Source of the DNA: a virus
IMG/VR virus record: IMGVR_UViG_3300035670_007423
Coordinates: 1 to 38,245 of that record
DNA: 38,245 bases
Strand: one strand, 5' to 3'
Shown: positions 29,501-37,085 of the stretch, in pieces
How the letters are laid out: every line of letters begins with the position of its first letter
Numbering within the stretch: position 1 is the first letter of the stretch
Position numbers and translations under genes: made by a program
The notes under the pieces: generated by a model
Seen by the model: the letters and a program-made list of their open reading frames with translations, nothing else
Told to the model about the DNA's origin: nothing
Database searches by the model: none

Positions 29501-32500
29501 CGCCAATAACCGTCGCAAAACGCTTTTTCCCTACATTATTCCCGGCTTCATCCTTCTCTGTCTTTGCTCCCTGGAACACCTTGCGATGGTTGTGCACCTC
29601 GTCGACGGAAATATGATCGAACCCAAGATCGGAGAAGTTGATGTCCCCTGCATACTTGAGTGCCGCGCCCATGATCTCCTGGATCTTCCCTTGCCCTTCT
29701 TCCTCTCCACGCTTTGTTTTGACCTCTTGCCAAAGCGCATCATTGAGATCCTGGGTCAGCTCCTCGATCTCCTTCTGCGCGAATCCTAGGCGGAGGAGCC
29801 CTTCATGCGAGATAAAGGTCACTTCGCCATCCTTGATCCAGTCTTTCGGTTCTCCGCGCTCTGCGTACATCTTTCGTTGTACATCAGCGGTGAAGCCGGA
29901 AAGGTTTACGAGCCCGATATTGGGGAACGCCAGTCTGAATGTTTCTACCCATGTCTGCTCGATCGTCGATTTCGGGACGATAATGAGCGGGCGCTTCGTG
30001 TTCCCGGCTTGCATATTCGCGACCGTCGCCGTTGCAATGCCGAGCGTCTTTCCTACCCCGACCCCCCAAGCGAGCACGCCCGTGCGCTTCTGAACCAGGA
30101 ACGCCACCCCGCGCTTCTGTGTCGGGGACAGCTCCAACGGCTTCCCTCCCTTGAACGTGTCGCTCATCCCGTCGATCTGCACCGGGATATCCTCATAGCG
30201 AGTATTGACGGTGTTGTTCTTCGTCTCGTTGTAGTTATCAACGATCTCCTTTTGTACGTCCTCCGGTAGCCGCTCCTTGATGTAGAGGTTGAAGAGGCGC
30301 TTCGCAGAGTCTCGGATTTGAGGCATGATCTGCTTCGTTCCCTGCCTTGCATTGCTCCCCATCATCACGCGGTCGATGTCGCTCTCATACACGCCATTCG
30401 GGAGCGCTGGCTTGTTGCGATGAAGGTAGTGGAGGAACGAGCGGAGCACCGTACTATCCCCCACCTTTACATTGAGAATGTGGCGGTCCTGTGGGTCAAA
30501 GCTGATATCGTTGATGCTCACCTCTGGCGGTTTGATCGCCAACAGCATCATTTTTTGCCGTTCATACTGCTCTTTTGGCATCTGCACCTTGTCCTCTTCG
30601 AGTTGTGCGAGGCGCTTGACGATGTTTCCGGAGTAGTAAATGGTGTTCGAATACCACTTCCCACCAGCGAAGTTATACTTCTGCTGATCTTCGTTCGATA
30701 TAAAGCCCTTTATCGACCCGTCGTTTGCGGTGTTCGCCCACATATCCAGCTCGGCCTTCGTGTACTGCCGATTCGTCGCGGAGATCACGCGATTCTTGGT
30801 CTTTTTTCCACTGATCGGCTCATAGATCTGCGACAATGAGTTCTTCCGAGTCCCCTTTTTCTTTGTCGTCTTTGCCTTTGCGCTCTTCTTCTTCGCAGGT
30901 TTCGGGTCCTCCTTCGGGGATTGCTTCACTTCGTCCGGGGCTTTATTCTCGACGACGATCTTATCAAGCGCGGAGAGATCTCCCGTCACATACGTCTCTT
31001 CCTTCCCAAAACGATTCTTCCGAGTCTTTGTTTCCCCAAGGATGTTCTGTGTGTTGTGCTCAAAGTACCTGTCCCCGGTAATCAGAGTCATCCTTGCCCC
31101 GTGCCCTGCGACACTATCCGTTGTATCTTTCCGAAATATGACGATATCCGTCCCTATGCTCGTATCCTCAAACGTCCCTTCGGGGAGGCGATACGCCGCT
31201 TCGAGCGTCCCGAGTTTCACGATCGCTTCCTTCCCCTTGCTCGTTTGCTTCTGCAAGAACGACGAGTTCACTACATAGGCCACCGTGCCGCCCTCCTTCA
31301 CTAGATCGAGCCCGCGCTTGATGAAGTATTCCTCCCAGCGGTCGATCTTCTCCTCTTCCCCCTTGCCTTTGATAAAGCCGCCCCGGGCTCCGTACGGAGG
31401 GTTCCCGATAACGAGATCGTACTGCGGCCGCTCCTCCTTCTGGAAGAAGATGTTTTGAAAATCTCCGATCTCAATACTGCTCTCCGGGTTGATGATCTGC
31501 GCGACCGTCCCACTCACAAGGTCGAGCTCTATCCCATCCATCGAAACCCCGTCCGGCTTGAGCATGATGTACCGCCCGGTACCAGCGGAGGGCTCGAAAG
31601 CTGTCTCCACGGTTCCTGCATATTGCAAAGCGAGCTCCCATGTTTTCTGTACCACCTTGTTCGGGGTGTAGAACTCGGAGAGGAGGCCCTTCCCTTCCGC
31701 TCCTGCGCTCTCCTTTCCTCCTGCCCCGGAGTACAGCTTCAAAAGCCCAATCTCATCCTCGGTATAATCCTCTCGGTTCGTAGAATAGCCACGCTCTTCG
31801 AGGAGCGCTTTCACTTGATCGTTGATCGACTGTCGGCCTTTCTTACCGACCTTCTCGACTATGACATCTGTTCGCTCTGCGCTAAGTCCTGCTCCAAGTT
31901 CATCAACACGGTCTGCAAGCTCGCCTGTTCCGAGCTCATGAGTGCCTGTATCTGCGGCACGATCATCTCCTGCGGGTACGTCGAGAGCGTCGGGTACGCT
32001 TCCGGCGTTATCTGGAGGAATATCTCGTCGCTCGTCAGTTTCTTGTTCATTGGTTTCTATTTTACCACGGGTGAATCCTTGGTCAAGTAGATTCTGGGAC
32101 CACACGTCAATGAGCTCATCGTTCGGACGGATCGGCATATCCTTTATCCGTGCGTAGTCATTCGTGAAGGTCTTTGGAACCATCTGCCCATCCACGATTT
32201 CCAGCACGATCTCCGGATCGCGCATCACGTCCCCATTCTGAATACCGATGTGGGAGATAAAGACTTTGTTGCTCTGGCGTTCGATGGAGAGATCCATCCA
32301 TGGGGGATTCTCGACGGACAGGAGCGACTCCCCAACATTGGCATTGAGGTCAAAGTTGTTTGCCTCGGCGATCTGCATGATCACCTTGGCGAGCTTGTTC
32401 TTCTGCTCTGGCGCGATGTCTCCTTGCTTGTTCTCGAACACCTCCGGCGCTATTTCTCTATCTCCAGTATGTCCTGCTCGATCTCCGAAAGGAGCTGCTC

Positions 32501-35480
32501 CTCCGTCTTTTTCGGATTCGCTAACTTCGCTTTGTTGAGCGACTGCTGTATCAGCTGCGGGTTCCTCTCCTGCAATATCGGGTGCTTTTCGAGATTCATA
32601 CGCTGCGCTATTTGATAATGTTCTCTCTCCCTGATCGACAATTTTCGTGAGTTTTTCTGCAAGCTGTTCAACGGTGAGCCCGTCCATCTTCACCCAATCA
32701 TTCGCAAGCCCTTTGTATTTATCTTCCTTGGTCGTCGCTCGGACGAGTGTCCCCATGCCGTATTTATCTCCGGCAATAACTTCGGTTTCATCCTTTCCCC
32801 ACTGTCCCTGGACCTGTACGTAGATCCCGATATTCGTCCCCGGCTTCCAGAAGATCGACGTGACCGCCCCTGCGTCTATCTGTCCACCCGGGTTGTACGT
32901 GACGGAGATATCCTTCCCTTTCTTGTCTGTGTCCGGCTCATAGCCCATTTGCTCACGCACCGCCGTCATGTACTTCTTGATCCCTTTGTAGAAGTCTTTT
33001 CGCACCGGAGCGTGCTCATTTGTCTCCGCTGCATAAGCGGATTCATTCACAAAACGATCCGGAAACACCATCGTGGTGTCGGTCTTTTTCGCTTTCTTCC
33101 CCTTTTTCTCTTCCGGTTTCTTGTTTGGATCAAACTCCGCGATCTCTTGCATCGCCCCTACTGCATTGTCGTAGATCTTCTGTGTTTCATGCCGTTGTGC
33201 GACTTCATACGCCTGATCGTGTGCTTTCTGAAGTTCGACAAATCCCCCTTTTGCGTATGCTTCCTCTATAGATTCTCCCCAGAACTTCCCGAAGTCAGTG
33301 GACCACATTACAGGTGGCTTGTTGTAATCCACCGGAGCAGCAAGGTTCGCTTCATCCCACGCAGCAGTCCACTCCTTCATCGAAGCCATCATCTCCTTAT
33401 GGCTCTTCCCTTCCATCTGCTTCATGAACTCCTGATCCTGCGCTGGAGCTCGGATAACCCCACGCTCAAAGGCTTTTGTCCCTAATACCTTCGCAGAAAT
33501 TGCTTGCGCGATCTTCGTAATTTCCTTCTCTTGCTCCTTCTCATCCGTGCGCTTGGCAAGCTCGGTCTTTATTGCTTCAAGCTCCTTTTGTGTTTTTTCA
33601 ACTGGCGCGACATCGAAGCGATCATTCCGATAAAGCATCGGAAGCCCGGACACTGGCTCCTTTGCAATGATCCCATCTTCCCGCTGTGACACGACTTCCA
33701 CTTGTTCCGATCTATCCCCGTGCTTTGCGGTAACGATCACCTGCGCTCCCTTCTCAATCTTCGGGCCCGGGATGGTCTTTTTCATCTTCTTCTCCGGCTT
33801 CTGTGTAACCTGCTGCTCCAGCTCGGTCACTTTCTTGGCGACCTCATCCGTGCGCTTGGCAAGCTCGGTCTTTATTGCTTCAAGCTCCTTTTGAAGGTAT
33901 TTCTTCTCGGAACCAACAGCTATTTCAATGCTCTCCTGCATCTGCTTCATTTGATCAGCAAGCGCTTGGCTATTCTGTGACTGGAGCCGCGATTCGATCT
34001 CGACCGCCTTTGCAATATCCTCAACCTCCGCCGCAACATCGTCGGCGTTCAGGATGCCGGAAGCATCAGCGGGCTTCACGCCTTTTGCGATATCCATGAT
34101 GGATTGTGCGTGTTCCGCAGTCACCCCTGTCTGATCGACGATCGACCGTTTGACATCCTCCTCTGTGTATACCGAAAGCGCATTGTTGATATCATCCGCA
34201 AGCCCTGACTCAGTAATGACCTTCTCGGTATCCTTCTCCCACTTCATCTGCTTGCCTTTGTTGAGGAGCGCGGCTGTTCCAGCGAACGCCGTACCGGGGA
34301 TAGCAAAGCCCACTAACTCCGTCGATAACTGTTCCGCTGTAGGCCACTTCCACTCCTGATCTGATAGCCCTAACTCCTTGAGCGCTCCGTGCATAACATC
34401 CCCGACCCGCTCTTCGAACATTTCTCCGGCGACACCGTTCCACCCGATCCTCTGAAGCATCGTATTGAGCACCTTGAGCTTTGTCCCCACGGGACCAGTA
34501 TTCGTATTGAAAAATGCCTTCACAAAAGCGCTCTTGAACGCAGTATCTTGTACCTTCGACCCAAGCCCAGTGAGGACACCACCAGTACGCTCGGAGACTG
34601 TCTCGACCCATGCTTCACCAAAGCTTTTCCGTAACGCTTCGCCAAAGTCCTGTCCTGGCCTCTCAATGATCGCCGTGACCTTTCCGGCCTCATCCTCTGT
34701 GAAATTGTAGATCGGCGTCATCTTCTCCACCGTGCTTGCGCCAATATTCACGAACATTGCCGGAGCAGTCTGCGCCGTCGCTCCCGCCGTTACCCCGGCT
34801 GCCTTGAGCGCAAACTTTGCTGCCCGCTTCTCCAATAGGGCTTGCCCTTCCTTCGTCAAAAACTTCTTGAGTACGGTTTCTGCCCCCTCCATCGCCGCCT
34901 TCCTTCCTGCTGTATATATTCCACCAGTAAGTCCAAGCTCTACTGCAAACGGAATCGACTGCGTGACAAGGTTCGCTACGTCATATCCCCATGACGTATC
35001 CTGCTGGCTCCGTTTGATGTAGTCGCGCATGAGCGCAACGTCCCGTGCGCTTGCAGTATCATCTTCCAGTCGTTTCCCGGCATTATAAAGCTCGATCGCG
35101 TGCGCCGCCTCATTCCCACCTTGAAGGAACGGGAGCACTTTTGCTGGCTGATCTTTGATCTCTCGAAACGCTGTGGTGAACGTCTTTTCCGGGAGTGGCC
35201 CGGGGACATTCGTCACATTGAGCTCCTCTTCCGTCTTTACCCCACCAAAAAAGAAGTTCGCGATTCCTTTCCCTGTATTCTTGCTCCAATCGTTGTATTT
35301 CTGAAAAATACTACGAGATTCGCTCGGCTGGATCGGAGCAGGAACAGCAACCTCTTCCACCGCAGTCTCCACCGTCGGGCTATAGAAATGCTGCTCTGCG
35401 CTCGCAGCTTGCAGGAACTTGTTGCCACTGGTCTTTTTTGGTTCGTCTCCTGCGACACTCGAAAGAAAGGTGTTCGGCAT
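23532..35480 (-). CDS. Giant polyvalent virion protein (3,982 residues)
   Basis: One uninterrupted frame of 11.9 kb. Order of domains: unknown N-terminus with hydrophobic helices (about 230-250); coiled coils with an exact 17-residue repeat (530-546 and 631-647) around an SH3-like segment; unknown beta domains at 840-930 and 1040-1110 (PPWMDLSIE...HIGIQNGDVMRDPE); N6-adenine methyltransferase with FEPSAGTGR (1295) and NPPY (1360-1363); SF2 helicase with GVGVGKT (Lys1811), DEVH (1960-1963), SATPFE and QVEGRVWRQG (Arg2318); ADP-ribosyltransferase-like LYHGTG (2598-2603); zincin HEVVH (2966-2970); a GYIPHRWDGRY motif near 3247; LPD38-like C-terminal region (3560-3900) with a membrane-like helix. 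It resembles P1 DarB (methylase plus helicase) and the polyvalent proteins thought to be injected with DNA. Likely job: defend incoming DNA and modify host targets. Confidence 0.85.
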   Translation of the reverse strand: MPNTFLSSVAGDEPKKTSGNKFLQAASAEQHFYSPTVETAVEEVAVPAPIQPSESRSIFQKYNDWSKNTGKGIANFFFGGVKTEEELNVTNVPGPLPEKTFTTAFREIKDQPAKVLPFLQGGNEAAHAIELYNAGKRLEDDTASARDVALMRDYIKRSQQDTSWGYDVANLVTQSIPFAVELGLTGGIYTAGRKAAMEGAETVLKKFLTKEGQALLEKRAAKFALKAAGVTAGATAQTAPAMFVNIGASTVEKMTPIYNFTEDEAGKVTAIIERPGQDFGEALRKSFGEAWVETVSERTGGVLTGLGSKVQDTAFKSAFVKAFFNTNTGPVGTKLKVLNTMLQRIGWNGVAGEMFEERVGDVMHGALKELGLSDQEWKWPTAEQLSTELVGFAIPGTAFAGTAALLNKGKQMKWEKDTEKVITESGLADDINNALSVYTEEDVKRSIVDQTGVTAEHAQSIMDIAKGVKPADASGILNADDVAAEVEDIAKAVEIESRLQSQNSQALADQMKQMQESIEIAVGSEKKYLQKELEAIKTELAKRTDEVAKKVTELEQQVTQKPEKKMKKTIPGPKIEKGAQVIVTAKHGDRSEQVEVVSQREDGIIAKEPVSGLPMLYRNDRFDVAPVEKTQKELEAIKTELAKRTDEKEQEKEITKIAQAISAKVLGTKAFERGVIRAPAQDQEFMKQMEGKSHKEMMASMKEWTAAWDEANLAAPVDYNKPPVMWSTDFGKFWGESIEEAYAKGGFVELQKAHDQAYEVAQRHETQKIYDNAVGAMQEIAEFDPNKKPEEKKGKKAKKTDTTMVFPDRFVNESAYAAETNEHAPVRKDFYKGIKKYMTAVREQMGYEPDTDKKGKDISVTYNPGGQIDAGAVTSIFWKPGTNIGIYVQVQGQWGKDETEVIAGDKYGMGTLVRATTKEDKYKGLANDWVKMDGLTVEQLAEKLTKIVDQGERTLSNSAAYESRKAPDIAGEEPAADTAVAQQSEVSESEKDGGAAPFGDRAGHTGDREIAPEVFENKQGDIAPEQKNKLAKVIMQIAEANNFDLNANVGESLLSVENPPWMDLSIERQSNKVFISHIGIQNGDVMRDPEIVLEIVDGQMVPKTFTNDYARIKDMPIRPNDELIDVWSQNLLDQGFTRGKIETNEQETDERRDIPPDNAGSVPDALDVPAGDDRAADTGTHELGTGELADRVDELGAGLSAERTDVIVEKVGKKGRQSINDQVKALLEERGYSTNREDYTEDEIGLLKLYSGAGGKESAGAEGKGLLSEFYTPNKVVQKTWELALQYAGTVETAFEPSAGTGRYIMLKPDGVSMDGIELDLVSGTVAQIINPESSIEIGDFQNIFFQKEERPQYDLVIGNPPYGARGGFIKGKGEEEKIDRWEEYFIKRGLDLVKEGGTVAYVVNSSFLQKQTSKGKEAIVKLGTLEAAYRLPEGTFEDTSIGTDIVIFRKDTTDSVAGHGARMTLITGDRYFEHNTQNILGETKTRKNRFGKEETYVTGDLSALDKIVVENKAPDEVKQSPKEDPKPAKKKSAKAKTTKKKGTRKNSLSQIYEPISGKKTKNRVISATNRQYTKAELDMWANTANDGSIKGFISNEDQQKYNFAGGKWYSNTIYYSGNIVKRLAQLEEDKVQMPKEQYERQKMMLLAIKPPEVSINDISFDPQDRHILNVKVGDSTVLRSFLHYLHRNKPALPNGVYESDIDRVMMGSNARQGTKQIMPQIRDSAKRLFNLYIKERLPEDVQKEIVDNYNETKNNTVNTRYEDIPVQIDGMSDTFKGGKPLELSPTQKRGVAFLVQKRTGVLAWGVGVGKTLGIATATVANMQAGNTKRPLIIVPKSTIEQTWVETFRLAFPNIGLVNLSGFTADVQRKMYAERGEPKDWIKDGEVTFISHEGLLRLGFAQKEIEELTQDLNDALWQEVKTKRGEEEGQGKIQEIMGAALKYAGDINFSDLGFDHISVDEVHNHRKVFQGAKTEKDEAGNNVGKKRFATVIGGTPSKRAVHLFLTSQYIQKKYGGNVFLASATPFENHATEVYNILSFIARPKLIEMGIQNINDFYAMFANFVPSEEMDQKGNVVTKDVMKSWKNLPALQALLREYIDRREDPTLIRPERRVMTPILSMSELQEENNARIQAMLKGEESPDADQIEANPEMEGLVSANDLRPGAYLVAMGYALANSVSPYFVEEFAPTTFTKEELVENSPKIKYSMELIKKLKADKKTKNYGTFLYFGAHGVQYHGMIKDYIVEHLGYKESEVGIINGETDNDEREDIKESFNKGEIKILIGGKPTREGIDLQGSGYTTINLSLGWNPTETQQVEGRVWRQGNKRNIAPIVYPLVENSGDVVLYQKYEQKGGRINDLFSYVGETFDTDELDPQEKKLALITDPKAKATLEIAFDNARMANERVGILTEQRNLETLRSEMEIEERSIKRYEASLKDTEAYGYDRYAPEWKKELAKSKAKVKRMKESLERKRITDIDAEIKKLVLAVEDIEARIRDLNSTFGERLERFTAERMEEIRNRKSIQDHLDDFFANTTDLKEYTQDEIDAQKRAKEEEVKRKQAEGQIPQFKIKDGSLSSSIAKAKASGQSFEEWVKWQGETLYHGTGEGVSFEKFDVGKAQFGNRGKQIYLTENRVAADWFSRIRSQANFMQTDEFKYGTDSGALGKFKPNTLEFVVPKGAKIKVLNKLPQYNAESVINKLKEEGYDGVRFTDDVLNNIEGQIGLEKAFVNGKHPDTTIIFNPDILKTRAQLKAEWDAVDTRQFMRRDELGRFAPEDRIQLIGPERLAELNEQQQENYRKHIEPQLTSIPFLQEGEEYIYFSGHNGAAGQYVDLDLERQLDRGHLDTIHVLAVPTSMLKSTGSKAKDAVGERLLTQQVSFKTLDEVEAWLERKIASRMISKEQTLETLQQFKDRLGIDFNVHFFDKILTGEKAPALFSLDGRTSDVDAWGVTVSGAMAFTEKTLDVTPAHEVVHFVLNNLDQLPEFGVTKAELNALADDETIARGFETFWKTGKSGDVANKLAEFFKKLATMIREILGMDVTKAQALQRFYYDVMYMRRFGPTVRQRPQNLARYTYVGEHGLTLDFSGFRGLAEAGYQRKTVPEDLVGEMDLFKKDLTRKDINLLNDITAQARDIYLKDQDEFKGADIYQTVADTRRIKKASIDRRFADMLSPYFDLPSEEKKVLNVALSEGDRQVRKWNKNELATFGVTSAKAIGAYYKTREAFEYAHDMLIAKMEENGVKEDEINQFRKIRVGYIPHRWDGRYVIKSQEMDEGGRWKTVSMQDYKTESQARKAYAELESTDNTRFVLDTLDSVDVDFFTAQHLTAENVISAINRSKVPEEFRQEVVQGIRDMSKEKGFGRYYIRRMNIAGYETENLDKIFADYFSGLAGYVTKMEAAPMYFKALQTIDPRRQKKFYKWMRDAIAYDMGNTAELNTVKQAAFIWMLANDISYLMVNATQNMTVGTGELSKYMKGARKIAGAEAALTKAMLSWWTGNITKEERGAVEFLLKNGRLGGEMTSELMGFKSNPIYRTISNTLTKALYSSTAFVESHVNRVPAFIAARRVLIANGADPATVDRQALSISDDIHFRYGKQNRPRMERGRAGALFVFTHWTRSFLYQLSRDLSQREFMAFGKKMFYTAVLGGALSLPFAKLWLRIYNEIVGDDDDELKKELSTWELALARGIPAVFGADLSGRVSIDIFQFDSILSDPTNIVKWGGAGASMIDRFSRGYDLAMQERYYEAAAKLVPDGLGGNFFKAYAGYTYGVRSQVGKLLERSPGVPMKYTPWEAALRGIGFTPTEENLAWARRGKVLDQEAKKSERASIIRRKIETRILAGDVAGARNLEEEARQEGKIGETSTPVEDYIETPALMKYAARAHAGESVLLMKKQFMDEVYPGEKLTPQKKAAIDKKFDSYAAFGPDNELVTALLGGKTNENRVKILIEARSEMGPEEFSVFLAKARKTKLVSEELLKLYRRQQIQSQIK
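33540..33590 (-). repeat. 51-base exact direct repeat, copy 2
   Basis: Identical over 51 bases to 33843-33893 and in the same frame, 303 bases (101 codons) apart. Encodes QKELEAIKTELAKRTDE. No variation even at third codon positions, so recent or gene-conversion maintained. Confidence 0.9.
33843..33893 (-). repeat. 51-base exact direct repeat, copy 1
   Basis: First copy in the direction of translation. The 252 bases between the copies encode a beta-rich segment (GAQVIVTAKHGDRSEQVEVVS) that looks like an SH3 barrel; homologous recombination between copies would remove it precisely in frame. Confidence 0.9.
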
Positions 35481-35483
35481 ACG

Positions 35484-37079
35484 TTAGATTCCCATTTTTA
35501 TTTGTACTGCCCTTGGTAGTTCGTCTTTATATTTTTCAACAAACTCTGGGTTGATGTTATCCAACGGAGGGAACTTCTTGAGGAAGGCAACCTTTTCTGT
35601 TTCTGTCTCCCACCCATTATAGATCTGAATGTACAAATATGGGTCCACATATCCGTCTGCACCACGCCCGTTGAACACCGACCCGTCATTCGCTGTCGCC
35701 CCGGACTCAAGCATCGTCTCTGCTTGCGTCATGAGTTTCTCCTTGCTGGCTCCGGAGGGGTTCTCCTTGCGATCCTGTATCAACGAGTAGTAGTTCGACT
35801 GCTGGGCTCTTTCTGTCTTGATCTGTTCCTGCTTCATCTCCTGTTCGAGCGATGCCTTCGTTGCGTCATCAGAATACTTCAGCATGGACGACTGCACCAT
35901 CTCGAGCGGGATCTCATACTTCTCTGCGAGCTTGGCGATGAACGCCGCTCGCTCTTCCGGGGTATTGAGCGACTGATATGCCCCAAGCGCTGCAGGGGCG
36001 ATAGAGTCTGCGAGGCGTGTCTGATCGAGAATTGCTGCCTTTTCTGCCTTCTGCTTTTCCAGTGCCGCCTTCTCCACATCCATCGACAGCTGGTGGAGTT
36101 TCGTGATCTCGTCGAGTTTCGCCGCGTTCGCCTTCTCCATGAGCTCCATCGACTTGTTGAACAGCGCAATGTTCTTCTCATCCCGCGCTTGCTTCGCTTG
36201 CGCGATCAGTTGGAGCTTTTGTGACTCGATCTCCGAAATCCTCGCAATTCCATCCAATTCCTCCGTCATGAGCCCGCCCTCCTCGATCGACGGGGCATAG
36301 CGGGAACGCCCGGCGGCGATCCCTGCGATCCGCTTCCCTTCGAGCATCCGAGCGTTCGTGTCCATCATCCGCTTGATCCTTGCGTCGTATGTGGCGGTGA
36401 TGGAAGCGATCAGAGCGGCGGTCGTTTCGTCGCTTGTCTGCATCTGCCGAGCGAGCTGCTCCTGGCCAGTGCGAAAATCGTTGAGCTTCTGTTGCGTAAG
36501 CTCGCGAACTTGCCTTGCATACGGATCCTCCATTGCCCCTCCCTGGGCCCCTGTAGCGCCCGTAGCGACCGTTTTCGCGCCAGAGGCCCCATCGGTCGTC
36601 TTTCCGTCCCCGGACACCGTGGCTGCCTCTTTTGGTGGGACAAATGGCTTCCAGTCTGCTGGCATGTCCTCCATCGCTCCACGTATCTCGTCCTCATCTG
36701 GCGCACCATACCCAGTGAACGGATCCTCATTCCTGGAAAAGAGGTATCCGGCTGCTCTCCCGTACTTGCTGTTCGCGTATGGAGCGTTTCCTTCTTCCTG
36801 TGTCTGTGCCAGCATCGCCCGCGTACGAGCTACCTCCTGCGCCAATTTGAGCTCATTCGTGGCATACGATGTCCTGGACGGCGTGCTGGTGGCTACGATC
36901 GGGGAAGTGGCTGCGCTCGCCTTCTTTGGATCATATCCACCAGTCTGTGCGTTGAACGCCTGGATCGGAGCCCCACCCTGCGCAGCGTACGCCGGATTCG
37001 CGACGAACTGCCCGTAGGTGGCGCTTTTGTAGTCCGTGTCTCGGACGATCGGCCCGGCTGTTTGGGTGTTGGGGTTCAT
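35484..37079 (-). CDS. Coiled-coil virion protein, probable internal protein
   Basis: A 531-residue protein rich in Ala, Gln, Glu and Lys. N-terminal 1-60 is Ala/Tyr/Gly-rich and flexible (NPAYAAQGGAPIQAF); 60-200 has Thr/Ala/Gly linkers; about 210-440 is a long helical coiled coil (LTQQKLNDFRTGQEQLARQMQ, MELMEKANAAKLDEITKL), and the end has WETETEKVAFLKKFPPLDN. It stops 3 bases before the giant gene, so the two are made together and may form the internal injected complex. A start at TTG 37085 is possible; ATG 37079 is preferred. The length and lack of enzyme motifs fit an internal core or tail-needle protein. Confidence 0.65.
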   Translation of the reverse strand: MNPNTQTAGPIVRDTDYKSATYGQFVANPAYAAQGGAPIQAFNAQTGGYDPKKASAATSPIVATSTPSRTSYATNELKLAQEVARTRAMLAQTQEEGNAPYANSKYGRAAGYLFSRNEDPFTGYGAPDEDEIRGAMEDMPADWKPFVPPKEAATVSGDGKTTDGASGAKTVATGATGAQGGAMEDPYARQVRELTQQKLNDFRTGQEQLARQMQTSDETTAALIASITATYDARIKRMMDTNARMLEGKRIAGIAAGRSRYAPSIEEGGLMTEELDGIARISEIESQKLQLIAQAKQARDEKNIALFNKSMELMEKANAAKLDEITKLHQLSMDVEKAALEKQKAEKAAILDQTRLADSIAPAALGAYQSLNTPEERAAFIAKLAEKYEIPLEMVQSSMLKYSDDATKASLEQEMKQEQIKTERAQQSNYYSLIQDRKENPSGASKEKLMTQAETMLESGATANDGSVFNGRGADGYVDPYLYIQIYNGWETETEKVAFLKKFPPLDNINPEFVEKYKDELPRAVQIKMGI

Positions 37080-37085
37080 AAACAA

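Noticed and set aside
23532-35480. Giant gene as an assembly fusion of several genes
   Set aside because: No internal ribosome site or frame change was seen at domain borders, and similar multidomain layout is known for polyvalent proteins; still testable with reads.
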